From Microbacterium sp. SMR1 (GTDB lineage: Bacteria > Actinomycetota > Actinomycetes > Actinomycetales > Microbacteriaceae), in the NCBI RefSeq assembly GCF_003289625.1, contig NZ_QMBN01000002.1:270610-334609 (forward strand): 64,000 nucleotides of DNA, in the 5' to 3' direction. The notes below the pieces were generated by a model. It was not told the DNA's origin. It made no database searches and saw nothing but the letters and a program-made list of their open reading frames with translations. Positions 16,634 through 25,035 of this stretch are shown piece by piece. The translations under genes were made by a program, and so were the position numbers. Within the stretch, counting starts at the first letter, position 1; each line of letters opens with the position of its first letter.

Positions 16634-17810
16634 CGTGCGGCTGCTGCTCGGCGGCTACACCGCAGACATGGGCGGCGAAGCCGCGGGCATCGGCCTGCTG
16701 CACGCCGGCGATCCCGACGGCGGCACCGCCGATGGTCAGCTCTCGCTGCGGCCCGAGGTCGTCGCCGCGTCGTCGCCGTCGTGGGTGGCCCGCCATCCGC
16801 GCCGGGATGTCGTCTATGCCGCGCTCGAGTTCCGCGGCGAGGTGCAGGCCTACCGGCGCACCGGACCCGACGCGTGGGCGCCGCTCGGGCGTCCGGTCGC
16901 GGCCGGCGAGGCCGTGTGCCACGTGGCCGTCGCCCCCGACGGAGCCTCGCTCGTCGCGAGCTGCTGGAGCGACGGACGTGTCGTCCGCATGAGCCTCGAC
17001 GACGCCGGCATCCCGTCGGCTCCGGTGATCGCGCCAGCGGCCGTCGACCCGTATGGACCCGACGCCTCCGCCGAGCCGGCCGCGGAAGACCTCGACCTCG
17101 CCGCCGCCGCGCGGGCGCTTCGAGAGGCCGCCGGACCCGAGTTCGCGCATCTGGTGCCCGGCTCAGACGTGCCGGCGCCGCCGCATCCCGGTCCCGATCA
17201 GGATGCCGAGGCCGCACGCCCCTCGCGCTCGCACCAGGCGCGACACCTTCCGGGCGGTCTCATCGTGACGACCGACATGGGTCTCGACCTCGTGCGGTTC
17301 TGGCGTGACAGCCCGCGGGGGCTCCGGCTCGTCCAGCAGGTCGCCCTGCCGCTCGGGAGCGGCCCCCGTCACACCCTCTGGCACCCGAGCGGCCACCTGT
17401 ACGTGCTCACAGAGCTCTCTCGCGAGGTGTTCGTGCTGGGCGCCGACCGCGCCGGTGAATGGCGGATGCTTTCGGCGACGGGCCTCCTCGGAGCCCTCGA
17501 CGACGACACGGCGGCCGAGATCGCCATGACACCCGACGGCGAGACCGTTTACGCGGGCGTCCGCGGCAGCAACACCCTCGGGGTGCTCCGCGTCCGCGGT
17601 GCCGGTGATCGACTCGAGCAGCTCGCGCTCGTCGATGCGGGGGTCGATTGGCCGCGCCACCACGTGGTCGTGCGCGACACCCTGCTCGTCGCGGGACAGC
17701 TCTCGAGCGAGGTGGTCTCGATGACGCGCGACCCGCGCACCGGGGTTCCCGGCCGCGTGCGCCATCGTGTAGCGGCCCCGAGCCCGACCTGCATCCTGCC
17801 GGTCGCGTGA
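16626..17810 (+). CDS. lactonase-family seven-bladed beta-propeller protein (Pgl-like)
   Basis: A 394-residue protein of the YbhE/6-phosphogluconolactonase-like (Lactonase, PF10282) family: [20 protein letters not shown] at the start, [92 protein letters not shown]. An Ala/Pro/Arg-rich insert around residues 145-205 is unusual. TTG at 16626 overlaps the purA stop; GTG at 16635 is equally possible. Despite the family name, function as 6-phosphogluconolactonase is not assured, and no pentose-phosphate genes adjoin it. Confidence 0.85.
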   Translation: MTDVRLLLGGYTADMGGEAAGIGLLHAGDPDGGTADGQLSLRPEVVAASSPSWVARHPRRDVVYAALEFRGEVQAYRRTGPDAWAPLGRPVAAGEAVCHVAVAPDGASLVASCWSDGRVVRMSLDDAGIPSAPVIAPAAVDPYGPDASAEPAAEDLDLAAAARALREAAGPEFAHLVPGSDVPAPPHPGPDQDAEAARPSRSHQARHLPGGLIVTTDMGLDLVRFWRDSPRGLRLVQQVALPLGSGPRHTLWHPSGHLYVLTELSREVFVLGADRAGEWRMLSATGLLGALDDDTAAEIAMTPDGETVYAGVRGSNTLGVLRVRGAGDRLEQLALVDAGVDWPRHHVVVRDTLLVAGQLSSEVVSMTRDPRTGVPGRVRHRVAAPSPTCILPVA

Positions 17811-17816
17811 TCGCGT

Positions 17817-17832
17817 GCCCCCACCGCGGGGC
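17817..17832. terminator. weak hairpin between convergent genes
   Basis: GCCCC (17817-17821), six-base loop, GGGGC (17828-17832), filling the gap between the propeller gene and the minus-strand permease gene. Short stem and no T-tract, so the call is tentative. Confidence 0.3.
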
Positions 17833-18981
17833 TCAGTGCGGCAGCTTCTTCGCGTCCTGACGCGGGATGACGATCTGGTTGATGATGAGCAGGATCGACG
17901 CCGTGACCGGGATCGCGACGAGCGCGCCCAGCAGGCCTAGCAGGGTGCCGCCGACAAGCGCTCCGATGACCACGAGCGACCCCGGCACCGACACCGTCCG
18001 GTTCATGACACGCGGCGTCAGGACGTATGCCTCGACCTGCATGTAGAGCAGGTAGGCCGCGGCGAAGATGATCGCCGGCAGCGGGGCGGTCGGGTTCGTC
18101 AGCAGCGTGATGACCGAGGCGCCCACCCAGAAGATGACGGTTCCGACGAGCGGGATGAGCGTGATCGCGAATGCGAGCACGGCCATCAGCGCCGCGAACG
18201 GAACCCCGAGGATCGTCAGCAGGATGAACGCGAAGGTCGCGTTCATGAGCGCGAGCACCACCATGCCCGAGAGATAGCCACCGATCGACTCGGTGATCTG
18301 CCGGGTCATGTCGGCGACGGTCGCACGGGAGCGCGCGGGCGAGATGCGAACGAGCGCGTTCTTCATGCGGGGCAGCGATGCGAGGAAGTACAGGCTCAGC
18401 ACCAGCACGATGATCGAACCCGAGATGGCCGTGACGACGTTCACGCCGACCTGCAGCAGGCCCCCGCCGATCGCCGCGATGTTCGACGGGTTGGTCACGA
18501 AGCTCTGCACCTCGTTGAGCACGTCGCTCAGGCTGTCGCCGAAGGTGCTCTCCAGCCAGCGCACGGTGTCGCTGCGCAACATGTCGTTGACGATCGACGG
18601 CACGTCCTTCGCGAACTGTTCGACCTGGCGGACGACCGGCGGCAGGACGACCCACAGGATGCCGGCGATGATGAGCGCGAGCGCGGCGAACGTGATGACG
18701 ATGCCCCAGGCGCGCGGGATGCCGCGCCGCACGAGGAACCGCACCACGGGGTCGAGCGCCAGGGCGACGAACAGTGCGATCGCGACGTAGATGAGAACCG
18801 TCGACAGGCTGGAGACCGCCAGCCCCAGGACGATCGCCGCGAGGGCTCCCAGCGCCAGGAAGAAGCCGGCCGCGAACGGCCGGGACAGCGCGCCCCAGAT
18901 GGGCTGATCACGCGTGGCCGGCCCGGCCACCGGAGCGGAGGGCGCCGCGGGAGCTGAGCTGTTCGAGCGAGGCTTCGTCAT
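17833..18981 (-). CDS. AI-2E/PerM-family transporter
   Basis: A 382-residue membrane protein with a Pro/Ala/Ser-rich cytoplasmic N-terminus (~35 residues) and about seven to eight TM helices. The family pattern is clear: LIYVAIALFVALALDPVVRFLVRRGIPR near the N-terminus, a long extracytoplasmic helical insert (QVEQFAKDVPSIVNDMLRS), SLYFLASLPRMKNAL, GGYLSGMVVLALMNATFAFI, and GSLVVIGALVGGTLLGLLGALVAIP. Members include TqsA, PerM and pH-dependent Na/Li-H antiporters, so the substrate is open. ATG 18981 preferred; GTG six bases upstream also possible. Monocistronic. Confidence 0.9.
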   Translation of the reverse strand: MTKPRSNSSAPAAPSAPVAGPATRDQPIWGALSRPFAAGFFLALGALAAIVLGLAVSSLSTVLIYVAIALFVALALDPVVRFLVRRGIPRAWGIVITFAALALIIAGILWVVLPPVVRQVEQFAKDVPSIVNDMLRSDTVRWLESTFGDSLSDVLNEVQSFVTNPSNIAAIGGGLLQVGVNVVTAISGSIIVLVLSLYFLASLPRMKNALVRISPARSRATVADMTRQITESIGGYLSGMVVLALMNATFAFILLTILGVPFAALMAVLAFAITLIPLVGTVIFWVGASVITLLTNPTAPLPAIIFAAAYLLYMQVEAYVLTPRVMNRTVSVPGSLVVIGALVGGTLLGLLGALVAIPVTASILLIINQIVIPRQDAKKLPH

Positions 18982-19069
18982 GGTCACACTCTAGGCGCGG
19001 GGTCCACGGCTCGCGGTGGGGTCGCGAGCCCATGCCGAGAAGATAGGGTCGGCGAGGGAAGGAGCCACC

Positions 19070-19366
19070 ATGACCGACGCCACGACCGAACTCCACCGAC
19101 TGCGGGCGAGCATCGACAACATCGACGCCGCGCTCGTCTTCATGCTGGCCGAGCGGTTCCGCTGCACGAAGCAGGTCGGTGAGCTCAAGGCGACTCACGG
19201 CATGCCCGCCTCGGACCCCGGCCGGGAGGAGTGGCAGATCGCTCGCCTGCGGCGTCTCGCCGAAGAGGCCGACCTCGACCCCGAGTTCGCCCAGAAGTGG
19301 TTCGGGTTCGTCGTCGCCGAGGTCATCCGGCATCACCGCATCGCGGCCGAGGACATCGCGGACTGA
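19070..19366 (+). CDS. chorismate mutase, AroQ type
   Basis: A 98-residue all-helical protein, the normal length of a stand-alone AroQ chorismate mutase, converting chorismate to prephenate for Phe and Tyr synthesis. The helix-1 signature ELHRLRASIDNIDAALVFML and the following AERFRCTKQVGELKA carry the Arg and Lys residues that bind the substrate; the C-terminal helix (ARLRRLAEEADLDPEFAQKW) carries further conserved positions. GGAAGGAG sits 6 bp before the ATG. No other aromatic pathway genes are near. Convergent with the TetR gene only 3 bp away. Confidence 0.93.
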   Translation: MTDATTELHRLRASIDNIDAALVFMLAERFRCTKQVGELKATHGMPASDPGREEWQIARLRRLAEEADLDPEFAQKWFGFVVAEVIRHHRIAAEDIAD

Positions 19367-19375
19367 GGCTCAGTC
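19361..19375. terminator. short palindrome holding both stop codons of a convergent pair
   Basis: GACTGA-GGC-TCAGTC at 19361-19375. The TGA at 19364-19366 ends chorismate mutase and the TCA at 19370-19372 is the reverse complement of the TetR stop. A 6-bp stem alone is weak as a terminator, but the arrangement parallels that at 7418-7436. Confidence 0.3.
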
Positions 19376-19891
19376 GCCGGTAGCCGCGAGGTCCCGGATC
19401 GAGCGGTCGACCGCGGCGCGCTGATCCTCGTCGAGGTCGAGGAATCCCGTAGCCCGGCTCACCCACAGCCCCAGCGCCGCCGCCACGGCCGTCAGCTGCG
19501 CGGGCGTCGCATCCTCCGGCTGCAGCCAGTATGCGCGGATGCCCTCCCACTCGTCATGCATCCGCCGGCCGCCGAGCGTCTCGACCGCGAGCCGGAGTTC
19601 GGCCGGTGTGGCGTCTCCTTCGAGCATGCCCGCCACGAAGGCCGAGAGCCGGTGCGGGGGATCGTCGGGATCACCGACAAGGTGGGATGCCGCTGACCCG
19701 GCCCAGCCGTCGATGAGGCGACCCGCCACCGCCTCGAGGATCAGCTGCCGGGTGGCGAAGTGGTAGACGATGCCGCTTTTGGTGAGACCCGTCCGTGCGG
19801 CGAGGTCGTCGTACGTGACCGACTCGGCACCGGAATCCGCGAAGAGCGCGACGGCTGCGTCGAGGATCAGCTCGCGATTACTCGGCCGCAT
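19370..19891 (-). CDS. TetR-family transcriptional regulator
   Basis: A 173-residue regulator with a standard TetR helix-turn-helix at residues ~8-50 (ILDAAVALFADSGAESVTYD, TGLTKSGIVYHFATRQ) and a C-terminal ligand-binding helical domain of the TetR_C_6/17-like kind (HLVGDPDDPPHRLSAFVAGM). The ATG at 19891 lies inside the end of the GNAT gene, overlapping it by 14 bp, so the two form an operon read from the promoter near 20.53 kb. It probably represses its own operon through the inverted repeat there; the inducer is unknown. Confidence 0.9.
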   Translation of the reverse strand: MRPSNRELILDAAVALFADSGAESVTYDDLAARTGLTKSGIVYHFATRQLILEAVAGRLIDGWAGSAASHLVGDPDDPPHRLSAFVAGMLEGDATPAELRLAVETLGGRRMHDEWEGIRAYWLQPEDATPAQLTAVAAALGLWVSRATGFLDLDEDQRAAVDRSIRDLAATGD

Positions 19892-20522
19892 GACGGGCTC
19901 CCCTCGACGGCGTGCCGCCGGTGCGCCACATGGCGGTCGGGCCGGCGCCGTCGGGCCAGGGCAGGCGCGTGAGCGGCACGAAGCCGTGCCGGCGATACAG
20001 CGCCGTCGTGCGGTCATTGGACGATTCCAGATAAGCGGGCGAGCCGGTCGCGTCGATGAGCTCGAGTCGCGACGACAGCAGGGTTCCCCCGATGCCCCCG
20101 CCGACCGCATCCGGCGCGACACCGACCGCCTTCAGGTACCAGTGCGGCACGGCGGGGCGGTGCGCGTCGATCGCGTCCGATACGCGCAGAGCACGGGACA
20201 GGCCGCCGATGCCGATCGCGCGGACGTACTCCGGAAGTGCTGCCGTGCGCATCCCGGTCTCGCCCGGTCGAGACCACACCGCCACGCCGAGGAGCCTCCC
20301 GGTATCGAGATCGCGCACGCCGTCGACCGTCCCGTTCTGCAACGGTCCGCCCAGGAGCACGGCCCGGAACAGTCGATGACGCGCCCGCACGTCATCACCC
20401 CGCTCCTGCAGCAGTGCCCGCGTCGGGGCGTCGTCGGCGAAAGCGAGCGTCAGGAGTTCTGCGGCCGCGTCGATCTCCCCGCGCGTGACCGGAGTGACCT
20501 GTGTGAGCGTCGTGCGAGTCAT
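19878..20522 (-). CDS. GNAT-family N-acetyltransferase
   Basis: A 214-residue acetyltransferase. The acetyl-CoA loop is degenerate but recognisable in VGVAPDAVGGGIGGTLLSSR (about residues 136-155), followed by AYLESSNDRTTALYRRHGF, the usual GNAT C-terminal motif. The arrangement (GEIDAAAELLTLAFADD at the start, HWYLKAVGVAPD in the middle) is like acetyltransferases that modify small amines or antibiotics and are co-transcribed with TetR repressors. It is first in the GNAT-TetR operon. No ribosome binding site is evident before the ATG, and the likely promoter places transcription start at or near it, so a leaderless mRNA is possible. Substrate unknown. Confidence 0.88.
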   Translation of the reverse strand: MTRTTLTQVTPVTRGEIDAAAELLTLAFADDAPTRALLQERGDDVRARHRLFRAVLLGGPLQNGTVDGVRDLDTGRLLGVAVWSRPGETGMRTAALPEYVRAIGIGGLSRALRVSDAIDAHRPAVPHWYLKAVGVAPDAVGGGIGGTLLSSRLELIDATGSPAYLESSNDRTTALYRRHGFVPLTRLPWPDGAGPTAMWRTGGTPSRGARHAAE

Positions 20523-20527
20523 GGAGT

Positions 20528-20554
20528 AACTGTATGTCTACTGCAGAAACAGTT
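20528..20554 (-). promoter_or_regulatory. inverted repeat, candidate TetR operator
   Basis: AACTGT (20528-20533) and ACAGTT (20549-20554) are exact reverse complements 15 bp apart, starting 6 bp upstream of the GNAT start codon. The 27-bp span suits a TetR dimer. A TACAGT -10-like element on the minus strand lies within it, placing transcription start close to the ATG. Binding by the co-transcribed TetR is inference. Confidence 0.45.
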
Positions 20555-20602
20555 TGCTGTGAGTCGGCGCAGAAGTCGCAGCGCCCGCGCGCGTGATATC
20601 GG

Positions 20603-20760
20603 AATGGCCGATCAGAGGTCAAATCCCGAATCCGATTTGCGACTGACCCCCGAACGTGAAACGTTGGATGAGGCCCGCCGCGGGCCACTACCCGACCAGT
20701 CCGCGGTCGCTGGTGGCAACCCTGGGGGTGCCAGACCGGCGAACGTATGGTCGGCGGCCT
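20603..20760 (+). other. structured leader region before the compatible-solute importer
   Basis: The 347-bp gap 20523-20869 has no credible gene. It contains nested inverted repeats: GGTCA/TGACC (20616-20620 with 20643-20647) around CAAATC/GATTTG (20620-20625, 20634-20639); AACGT/ACGTT (about 20653-20665); and a cluster where AGGCCCGCCG (20670-20679) could pair with CGGCGGCCT (20752-20760), enclosing ACCAG/CTGGT, GGCAACC/GGTGCC (20715-20732) and GACC/GGTC hairpins. That would be a four-way junction. The GGCAACC...GGTGCC helix recalls the P3 core of SAM riboswitches, but other consensus parts are not evident. A regulatory RNA is possible, not shown. Confidence 0.3.
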
Positions 20761-20869
20761 GTGCTCGTGGATCCGACATCCGCAGCCGAGACGCCGTCGC
20801 GAGACGCGCGCCAGGAGGTCGCCACCCGGGCGTAACCGATGCAGCCTGCACCGGCTGCCGAGGTGACCT

Positions 20870-22195
20870 GTGACCAGTCCGTCTTCTCCGGGGGAAGCGA
20901 CTTCCCCCGCTCTGGAAGCCAAGAATCTGTACAAGGTCTTCGGGCGCAACCCGAAGTCCGTCGTCGAGAAGCTCCGGGCCGGAGCCCAGCGCAACGAGAT
21001 CGCCGACGCCGGGACCGCCGCCGTCATCGATGCCTCCTTCACCGTCCAGCCCGGTGAGATCTTCGTCATCATGGGCCTCTCCGGCTCGGGCAAGTCGACT
21101 CTGATCCGCATGCTCAACGGGCTGCACGACGCCACCGCCGGAACGATCACGGTGAAGGGCGACTCGATCACCGACGTCGCGCCCGCCCGTCTGCGCAGCA
21201 TCCGTCGAGAGCGCATCGCGATGGTCTTCCAGCACTTCGCGCTGCTTCCCCATCGCAGCGTCGCCGCGAACGTCGCCTACCCGCTCGAGCTGCGCGGCGT
21301 CGCGAAGACCGAGCGCCTCGCGAAGGCCGAGGAGATCCTCTCCCTCGTCGGACTCGAGGGCTGGGGCGACAAGCTCCCGTCCGCCCTCTCCGGCGGCATG
21401 CAGCAGCGTGTCGGCATCGCTCGCGCGCTCGCCGCCGACAGCGACATCCTTCTCATGGACGAGGCGTTCAGCGCACTCGACCCGCTCATCCGCCGCGAGA
21501 TGCAGGAGCAGCTGCTCGAACTGCAGCAGAAGCTTCAGAAGACGATCATCTTCATCACGCACGACCTCAACGAGGCCATGTTCCTCGGCGACCGCATCGC
21601 GGTCATGCGTGACGGCCGCATCGTGCAGATCGGCACGCCCGAAGACATCCTCACCGACCCGGCCAACGACTACGTCGAGCAGTTCGTGCAGGACGTAGAC
21701 CGTGCCCGTGTGCTGACGGCCGCGAACGTCATGGAGCGGCCGCGCCCCGTCGTCGCCGAGTCCGCCGGACCGCGCGTCGCCCTCAAGCAGATGCGGGATG
21801 CCTTCATGTCGGCCGCCTACGTCGTGGGCCGCGACCGCAAGCTGCTCGGTGTCGTCACCGACCGCGACGCCGTCAAGCTCGTCCGCCGCGGCGAGTCGGC
21901 GCTGTCGTCGGTCATCAAGCCCGCGCCGCAGACCGTGAGCCAGGACGAGGTTCTCATGAACCTCTTCGTCCCGGCCGTCGAGTCGCCGCTGCCGCTCGCC
22001 GTCACCGATGCGGACGGGCGCCTCGTCGGCGTCATCCCCCGCATCACCCTGCTCGCCGCCCTCGGCCCCGGCCCCGGCGCGACGGAGGAGATCACGATCC
22101 CGCTGCAGCCGATGCCGCAGGCCGCGATCGACGAGGTGCTCGCGGAGGCGACCGCCGTCGACGGCGCCGCTCTCCAGAACGGGGAGGTGCGCTGA
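20870..22195 (+). CDS. proV: glycine betaine/proline-type ABC transporter ATPase with CBS domains (ProV/OpuAA)
   Basis: A 441-residue ATPase of the osmolyte importer family. The ABC domain has MGLSGSGKST (Walker A, about residues 68-77), LSGGMQQRVGIARAL, ILLMDEAFSALDP and THDLNEAM, all diagnostic of ProV. After residue ~285 two CBS-like modules follow (ALKQMRDAFMSAAYVVGRDR, LLGVVTDRDAV, LPLAVTDADGRLVGVIPR), which in OpuA-type transporters sense ionic strength or c-di-AMP. The start is GTG at 20870 with GAGG just upstream. First gene of the three-gene importer; it overlaps the permease start by one base (TGATG). Confidence 0.94.
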   Translation: MTSPSSPGEATSPALEAKNLYKVFGRNPKSVVEKLRAGAQRNEIADAGTAAVIDASFTVQPGEIFVIMGLSGSGKSTLIRMLNGLHDATAGTITVKGDSITDVAPARLRSIRRERIAMVFQHFALLPHRSVAANVAYPLELRGVAKTERLAKAEEILSLVGLEGWGDKLPSALSGGMQQRVGIARALAADSDILLMDEAFSALDPLIRREMQEQLLELQQKLQKTIIFITHDLNEAMFLGDRIAVMRDGRIVQIGTPEDILTDPANDYVEQFVQDVDRARVLTAANVMERPRPVVAESAGPRVALKQMRDAFMSAAYVVGRDRKLLGVVTDRDAVKLVRRGESALSSVIKPAPQTVSQDEVLMNLFVPAVESPLPLAVTDADGRLVGVIPRITLLAALGPGPGATEEITIPLQPMPQAAIDEVLAEATAVDGAALQNGEVR

Positions 22196-23118
22196 TGGAT
22201 GGTTTCCGCATTCCGCTCGGCCAGTGGGCCGAGGTCGCGGTCGACTGGATCCGCGACAACGTCTCGTGGCTGCTCGGCGCGATCTCCACCGCCGTCGGCT
22301 GGCTCGTCGGCTCGCTCGCCGACCTGCTGCTGAGCGCCCCGATCGCCGTCGTCATCGTCGTCGCAGCACTGCTCGGCTGGTTCCTGCGGTCGTGGAAGTT
22401 CGCGATCGGCACCGCGATCTCGTTCGCGATCATCCTCGGCGTCGGACAGTGGGTCACCGCGATGCAGACGCTCGCGCTCGTCGTCATCGCGACGGTCATC
22501 GCCGTCGTCATCGCTGTGCCGCTCGGCATCCTCGCCGCCCGCAGCGACCGCTTCAGCGCGGTGATCAAGCCCGTGCTCGACCTCATGCAGGCGATGCCCG
22601 GGTTCGTGTACCTGATCCCCGCGATCGTGTTCTTCAGCATCGGCTTCGTACCGGGTCTGGTCGCGACCGTGATCTTCGCGCTTCCCCCGGGCGTGCGCCT
22701 GACCGAGCTCGGTATCCGCAGCGTCGATTCCGAGACGGTCGAGGCCGGGCACGCATTCGGCGCCACGCCGGGGCAGATCCTGCGCGGCGTGCAGCTGCCG
22801 CTCGCCATGCCGACGATCATGACCGGTGTCAACCAGGTGATCATGCTCGCGCTCTCGATGGCCGTCATCGCCGGTATCGCCGGTGCGCCCGGGCTCGGCA
22901 AGGAGATCGTCCAGGCGATGTCGACCGTCAACATCGGCACCGGTGTCGAGGCGGGCCTCAGCGTCGTCATCCTCGCGATCTATCTCGATCGCCTGACCTC
23001 CGCCCTCGGCGACATGAAGGGCCAGAAGGGGTCGATCCTCGGCGTGATCGGCCGTCGCCGGACAGCCGCGGCCGCCGCCACCGCCGCGGAGAAGCGCGAG
23101 CTCGCCCCCGCCGCCTGA
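22195..23118 (+). CDS. proW: glycine betaine/proline-type ABC transporter permease (ProW/OpuAB)
   Basis: A 307-residue permease with a helical N-terminal stretch and about seven TM helices. Family hallmarks are PVLDLMQAMPGFVYLIPAIV, FSIGFVPGLVATVIFALPPG, and the EAA loop VEAGHAFGATPGQILRGVQL that contacts ProV, followed by PTIMTGVNQVIMLALSMAVI. In the membrane it forms the translocation path for quaternary ammonium osmolytes such as glycine betaine. Translationally coupled to proV. The C-terminus ends in an Ala/Arg-rich tail. Confidence 0.94.
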   Translation: MDGFRIPLGQWAEVAVDWIRDNVSWLLGAISTAVGWLVGSLADLLLSAPIAVVIVVAALLGWFLRSWKFAIGTAISFAIILGVGQWVTAMQTLALVVIATVIAVVIAVPLGILAARSDRFSAVIKPVLDLMQAMPGFVYLIPAIVFFSIGFVPGLVATVIFALPPGVRLTELGIRSVDSETVEAGHAFGATPGQILRGVQLPLAMPTIMTGVNQVIMLALSMAVIAGIAGAPGLGKEIVQAMSTVNIGTGVEAGLSVVILAIYLDRLTSALGDMKGQKGSILGVIGRRRTAAAAATAAEKRELAPAA

Positions 23119-23191
23119 CCCCGCGGCATCCGAACGTATCCTCCCTGCACCACCCATACGGAACGAAATGAATCCATACGGAAGGCACACG

Positions 23192-24103
23192 ATGAACAAG
23201 CGACACCTCACCGGGATCGTGGCGCTCGGCGCCGCGGCATCCCTCGCCCTCGCCGGCTGCGCGAGCGGTAACCAGGCCGAAGGCGGCTCTGGCGAGAACG
23301 GCGACAGCAAGGGAACCATCACGCTGGGTTACCTGCCCTCGTGGACCGACGGCCTCAGCACCGCGTACCTGCTCGAGAACCAGCTCGAGCAGCTCGGCTA
23401 CACCGTCGAGATGCAGGAGCTCACCGAGGCGGGCCCGCTATACGCCGGTCTCGCGCAGGGCGACGTCGACATCTACCCGTCGGCCTGGCCCGAGCTCACC
23501 CACGCCTCGTACATGGAGCGCTACGGCGACCAGATCGACGACCTCGGCGCGTACTACGACAACGCCAAGCTCACGATCGCGGTGCCCGAGTACGTCGACA
23601 TCACCTCGATCGAGGACCTCGCCGCCAACGCCGACCGCTTCGGCGGCCAGATCTACGGCATCGAGCCGGGCGCGGGTCTGACCAAGCAGACGCAGGAGTC
23701 GATGATCCCCGAGTACGGCCTCGACGGCACGTACGAGCTCGTCACCTCGTCGACCGCGGCGATGCTCACCGAGCTCGATACCGCGATCGCGGCGCAGCGC
23801 GACATCGTCGTGACCTCGTGGCGTCCGTTCTGGGCCAACGAGCGCTACGGCCTCAAGGACCTCGAAGACCCGCGCGGTGCGATGGGCGACACCGAGGCGC
23901 TGCACTTCCTCGCCACGTCCGGCTTCGCCGACGAGCACCCCGAGGCGGCCGAGCTGATCGGAAAGATCAAGCTGGACGACGAGCAGTACGCAGCGCTCGA
24001 GGACATGGTCGTCAACCAGTACGGCGAGGGCAAGGAAGCCGAGGCGATCACCGCCTGGCTCGAGGAGTACGGCAGCAAGGTCGACGGTCTGCAGACCAGC
24101 TGA
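23192..24103 (+). CDS. proX: compatible-solute substrate-binding lipoprotein (ProX/OpuAC family)
   Basis: A 303-residue lipoprotein: signal peptide MNKRHLTGIVALGAAASLAL, lipobox LAGC, then a Ser/Gly-rich linker and an OpuAC domain (TLGYLPSWTDGLSTAYLLEN, GDVDIYPSAWPELTHASYME, TSWRPFWANERYGLKDLED). The Trp-rich positions in these segments are where betaine-type ligands sit in an aromatic cage. I chose ATG 23192, preceded by GGAAGG; an in-frame ATG at 23168 has no such site. It closes the operon and is followed by a strong hairpin. Glycine betaine is the likeliest ligand; choline, proline betaine or ectoine are alternatives. Confidence 0.92.
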   Translation: MNKRHLTGIVALGAAASLALAGCASGNQAEGGSGENGDSKGTITLGYLPSWTDGLSTAYLLENQLEQLGYTVEMQELTEAGPLYAGLAQGDVDIYPSAWPELTHASYMERYGDQIDDLGAYYDNAKLTIAVPEYVDITSIEDLAANADRFGGQIYGIEPGAGLTKQTQESMIPEYGLDGTYELVTSSTAAMLTELDTAIAAQRDIVVTSWRPFWANERYGLKDLEDPRGAMGDTEALHFLATSGFADEHPEAAELIGKIKLDDEQYAALEDMVVNQYGEGKEAEAITAWLEEYGSKVDGLQTS

Positions 24104-24121
24104 TCCTCTCTGACGCAGAAC

Positions 24122-24152
24122 GAAACCCCCGGGAGCTGCTCCCGGGGGTTTC
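24122..24152. terminator. strong hairpin terminator after the osmolyte importer
   Basis: GAAACCCCCGGGAG (24122-24135), loop CTG, CTCCCGGGGGTTTC (24139-24152): a perfect 14-bp stem. On either strand the outer arm ends in A/T runs of three. It sits between convergent genes and ends 1 bp before the stop codon of the minus-strand gene, so it can serve both directions. Confidence 0.85.
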
Positions 24153-24153
24153 G

Positions 24154-24987
24154 TCACTCCGGCCGGTCCGAGCGCTCGCCGCGGGACGGGCGGTCGCGCC
24201 GCATCCGGTTCCACATCTCGGTCGACCGGGTGATCGCGCGCTGCGCGTTGTCGAGAAGGTCCTGCGCGACCTCCGCCCAGTCGGGCGAACGGTCGTCGGG
24301 CTCGGGAAGCGCGCGCGGCGTACCCTGCCGGGCGGCGCGCTCCGCCGCATCGAAGGCGTGGGTCGCCCGACGGACCGCTTCACGGTAGGCGCTGTAATCG
24401 GCCGGGGACATGCGGACATCGCGCGAGGCGGGTCGCAGCCACGACGCCTGCTGGTGCTCGCGGAGGAAGAGGTCCATCGGCGGCCAGCGGGCATCGAGCA
24501 TCATGGGGAACCCGATCGCCTTCGCGGCATCCGTCTCGTAGTCCATCCACCGCGCCAGAAGCACGTCGTGCTCGGCCATCAGCCGGGCCAGCGGCATCCG
24601 GTCGATCTCCTTGCGCGAGGTCGGCATCATCGCCCGCGCCGCCTGCACGCCCGCGCGGCGCGCCTTCAGCTCGGCCACGGCGGCGCGTGCCTGACGCTCG
24701 GCGATCTGCAGGCGGCGACGGGCCTCCGGCACCGCTCCGGCTGTCGCGCGCGGGGTCGCCTTCTCGGCCTGGGCGCGCATCAGTTCCGCGCGGGCCACCT
24801 TCAGCTGCGCGCGAGCGTGCGTCACAGCCTGTTGCGCCCGGCGCAGGTCGAGCTGCGCGGCATCGAGCTCGAGGCGACGCTGCGACGGTCGTCCCCGGCG
24901 CAGGCCGGCCCAGCCGAGGGCGCCCGCGCTGGCTCCCGCCGGCGCGATCCACCACCACTCGGCCGCGAGCATGAGGATCGGATCCAC
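24154..24987 (-). CDS. hypothetical membrane-anchored coiled-coil protein
   Basis: A 277-residue protein I do not recognise. Residues ~4-28 form one hydrophobic, Trp-rich anchor (AAEWWWIAPAGASAGALGWA). Residues ~35-125 are an Ala/Arg/Gln-rich heptad-like helix, probably a coiled coil. The C-terminal half is more globular, with PTSRKEIDRMPLARLMAEHD, FPMMLDARWPPMDLFLREHQ and SPADYSAYREAVRRATHAFD, and ends in a charged tail. Codon use resembles its neighbours, so it is probably a genuine lineage-specific gene. It is single, bounded by the terminator on one side and a palindromic repeat on the other. Confidence 0.7.
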   Translation of the reverse strand: MDPILMLAAEWWWIAPAGASAGALGWAGLRRGRPSQRRLELDAAQLDLRRAQQAVTHARAQLKVARAELMRAQAEKATPRATAGAVPEARRRLQIAERQARAAVAELKARRAGVQAARAMMPTSRKEIDRMPLARLMAEHDVLLARWMDYETDAAKAIGFPMMLDARWPPMDLFLREHQQASWLRPASRDVRMSPADYSAYREAVRRATHAFDAAERAARQGTPRALPEPDDRSPDWAEVAQDLLDNAQRAITRSTEMWNRMRRDRPSRGERSDRPE

Positions 24988-25035
24988 CCCTTCAGCCTAC
25001 GCACCTCGCCGCGTCCAGTCTTCGTGCCGGCTGGG

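Noticed and set aside
20715-20732. A confident SAM riboswitch call
   Set aside because: Only the GGCAACC/GGTGCC helix fits. The expected flanking motifs of SAM-I, SAM-IV or the variant class are not visible, so it is reported only as a possible structured leader.
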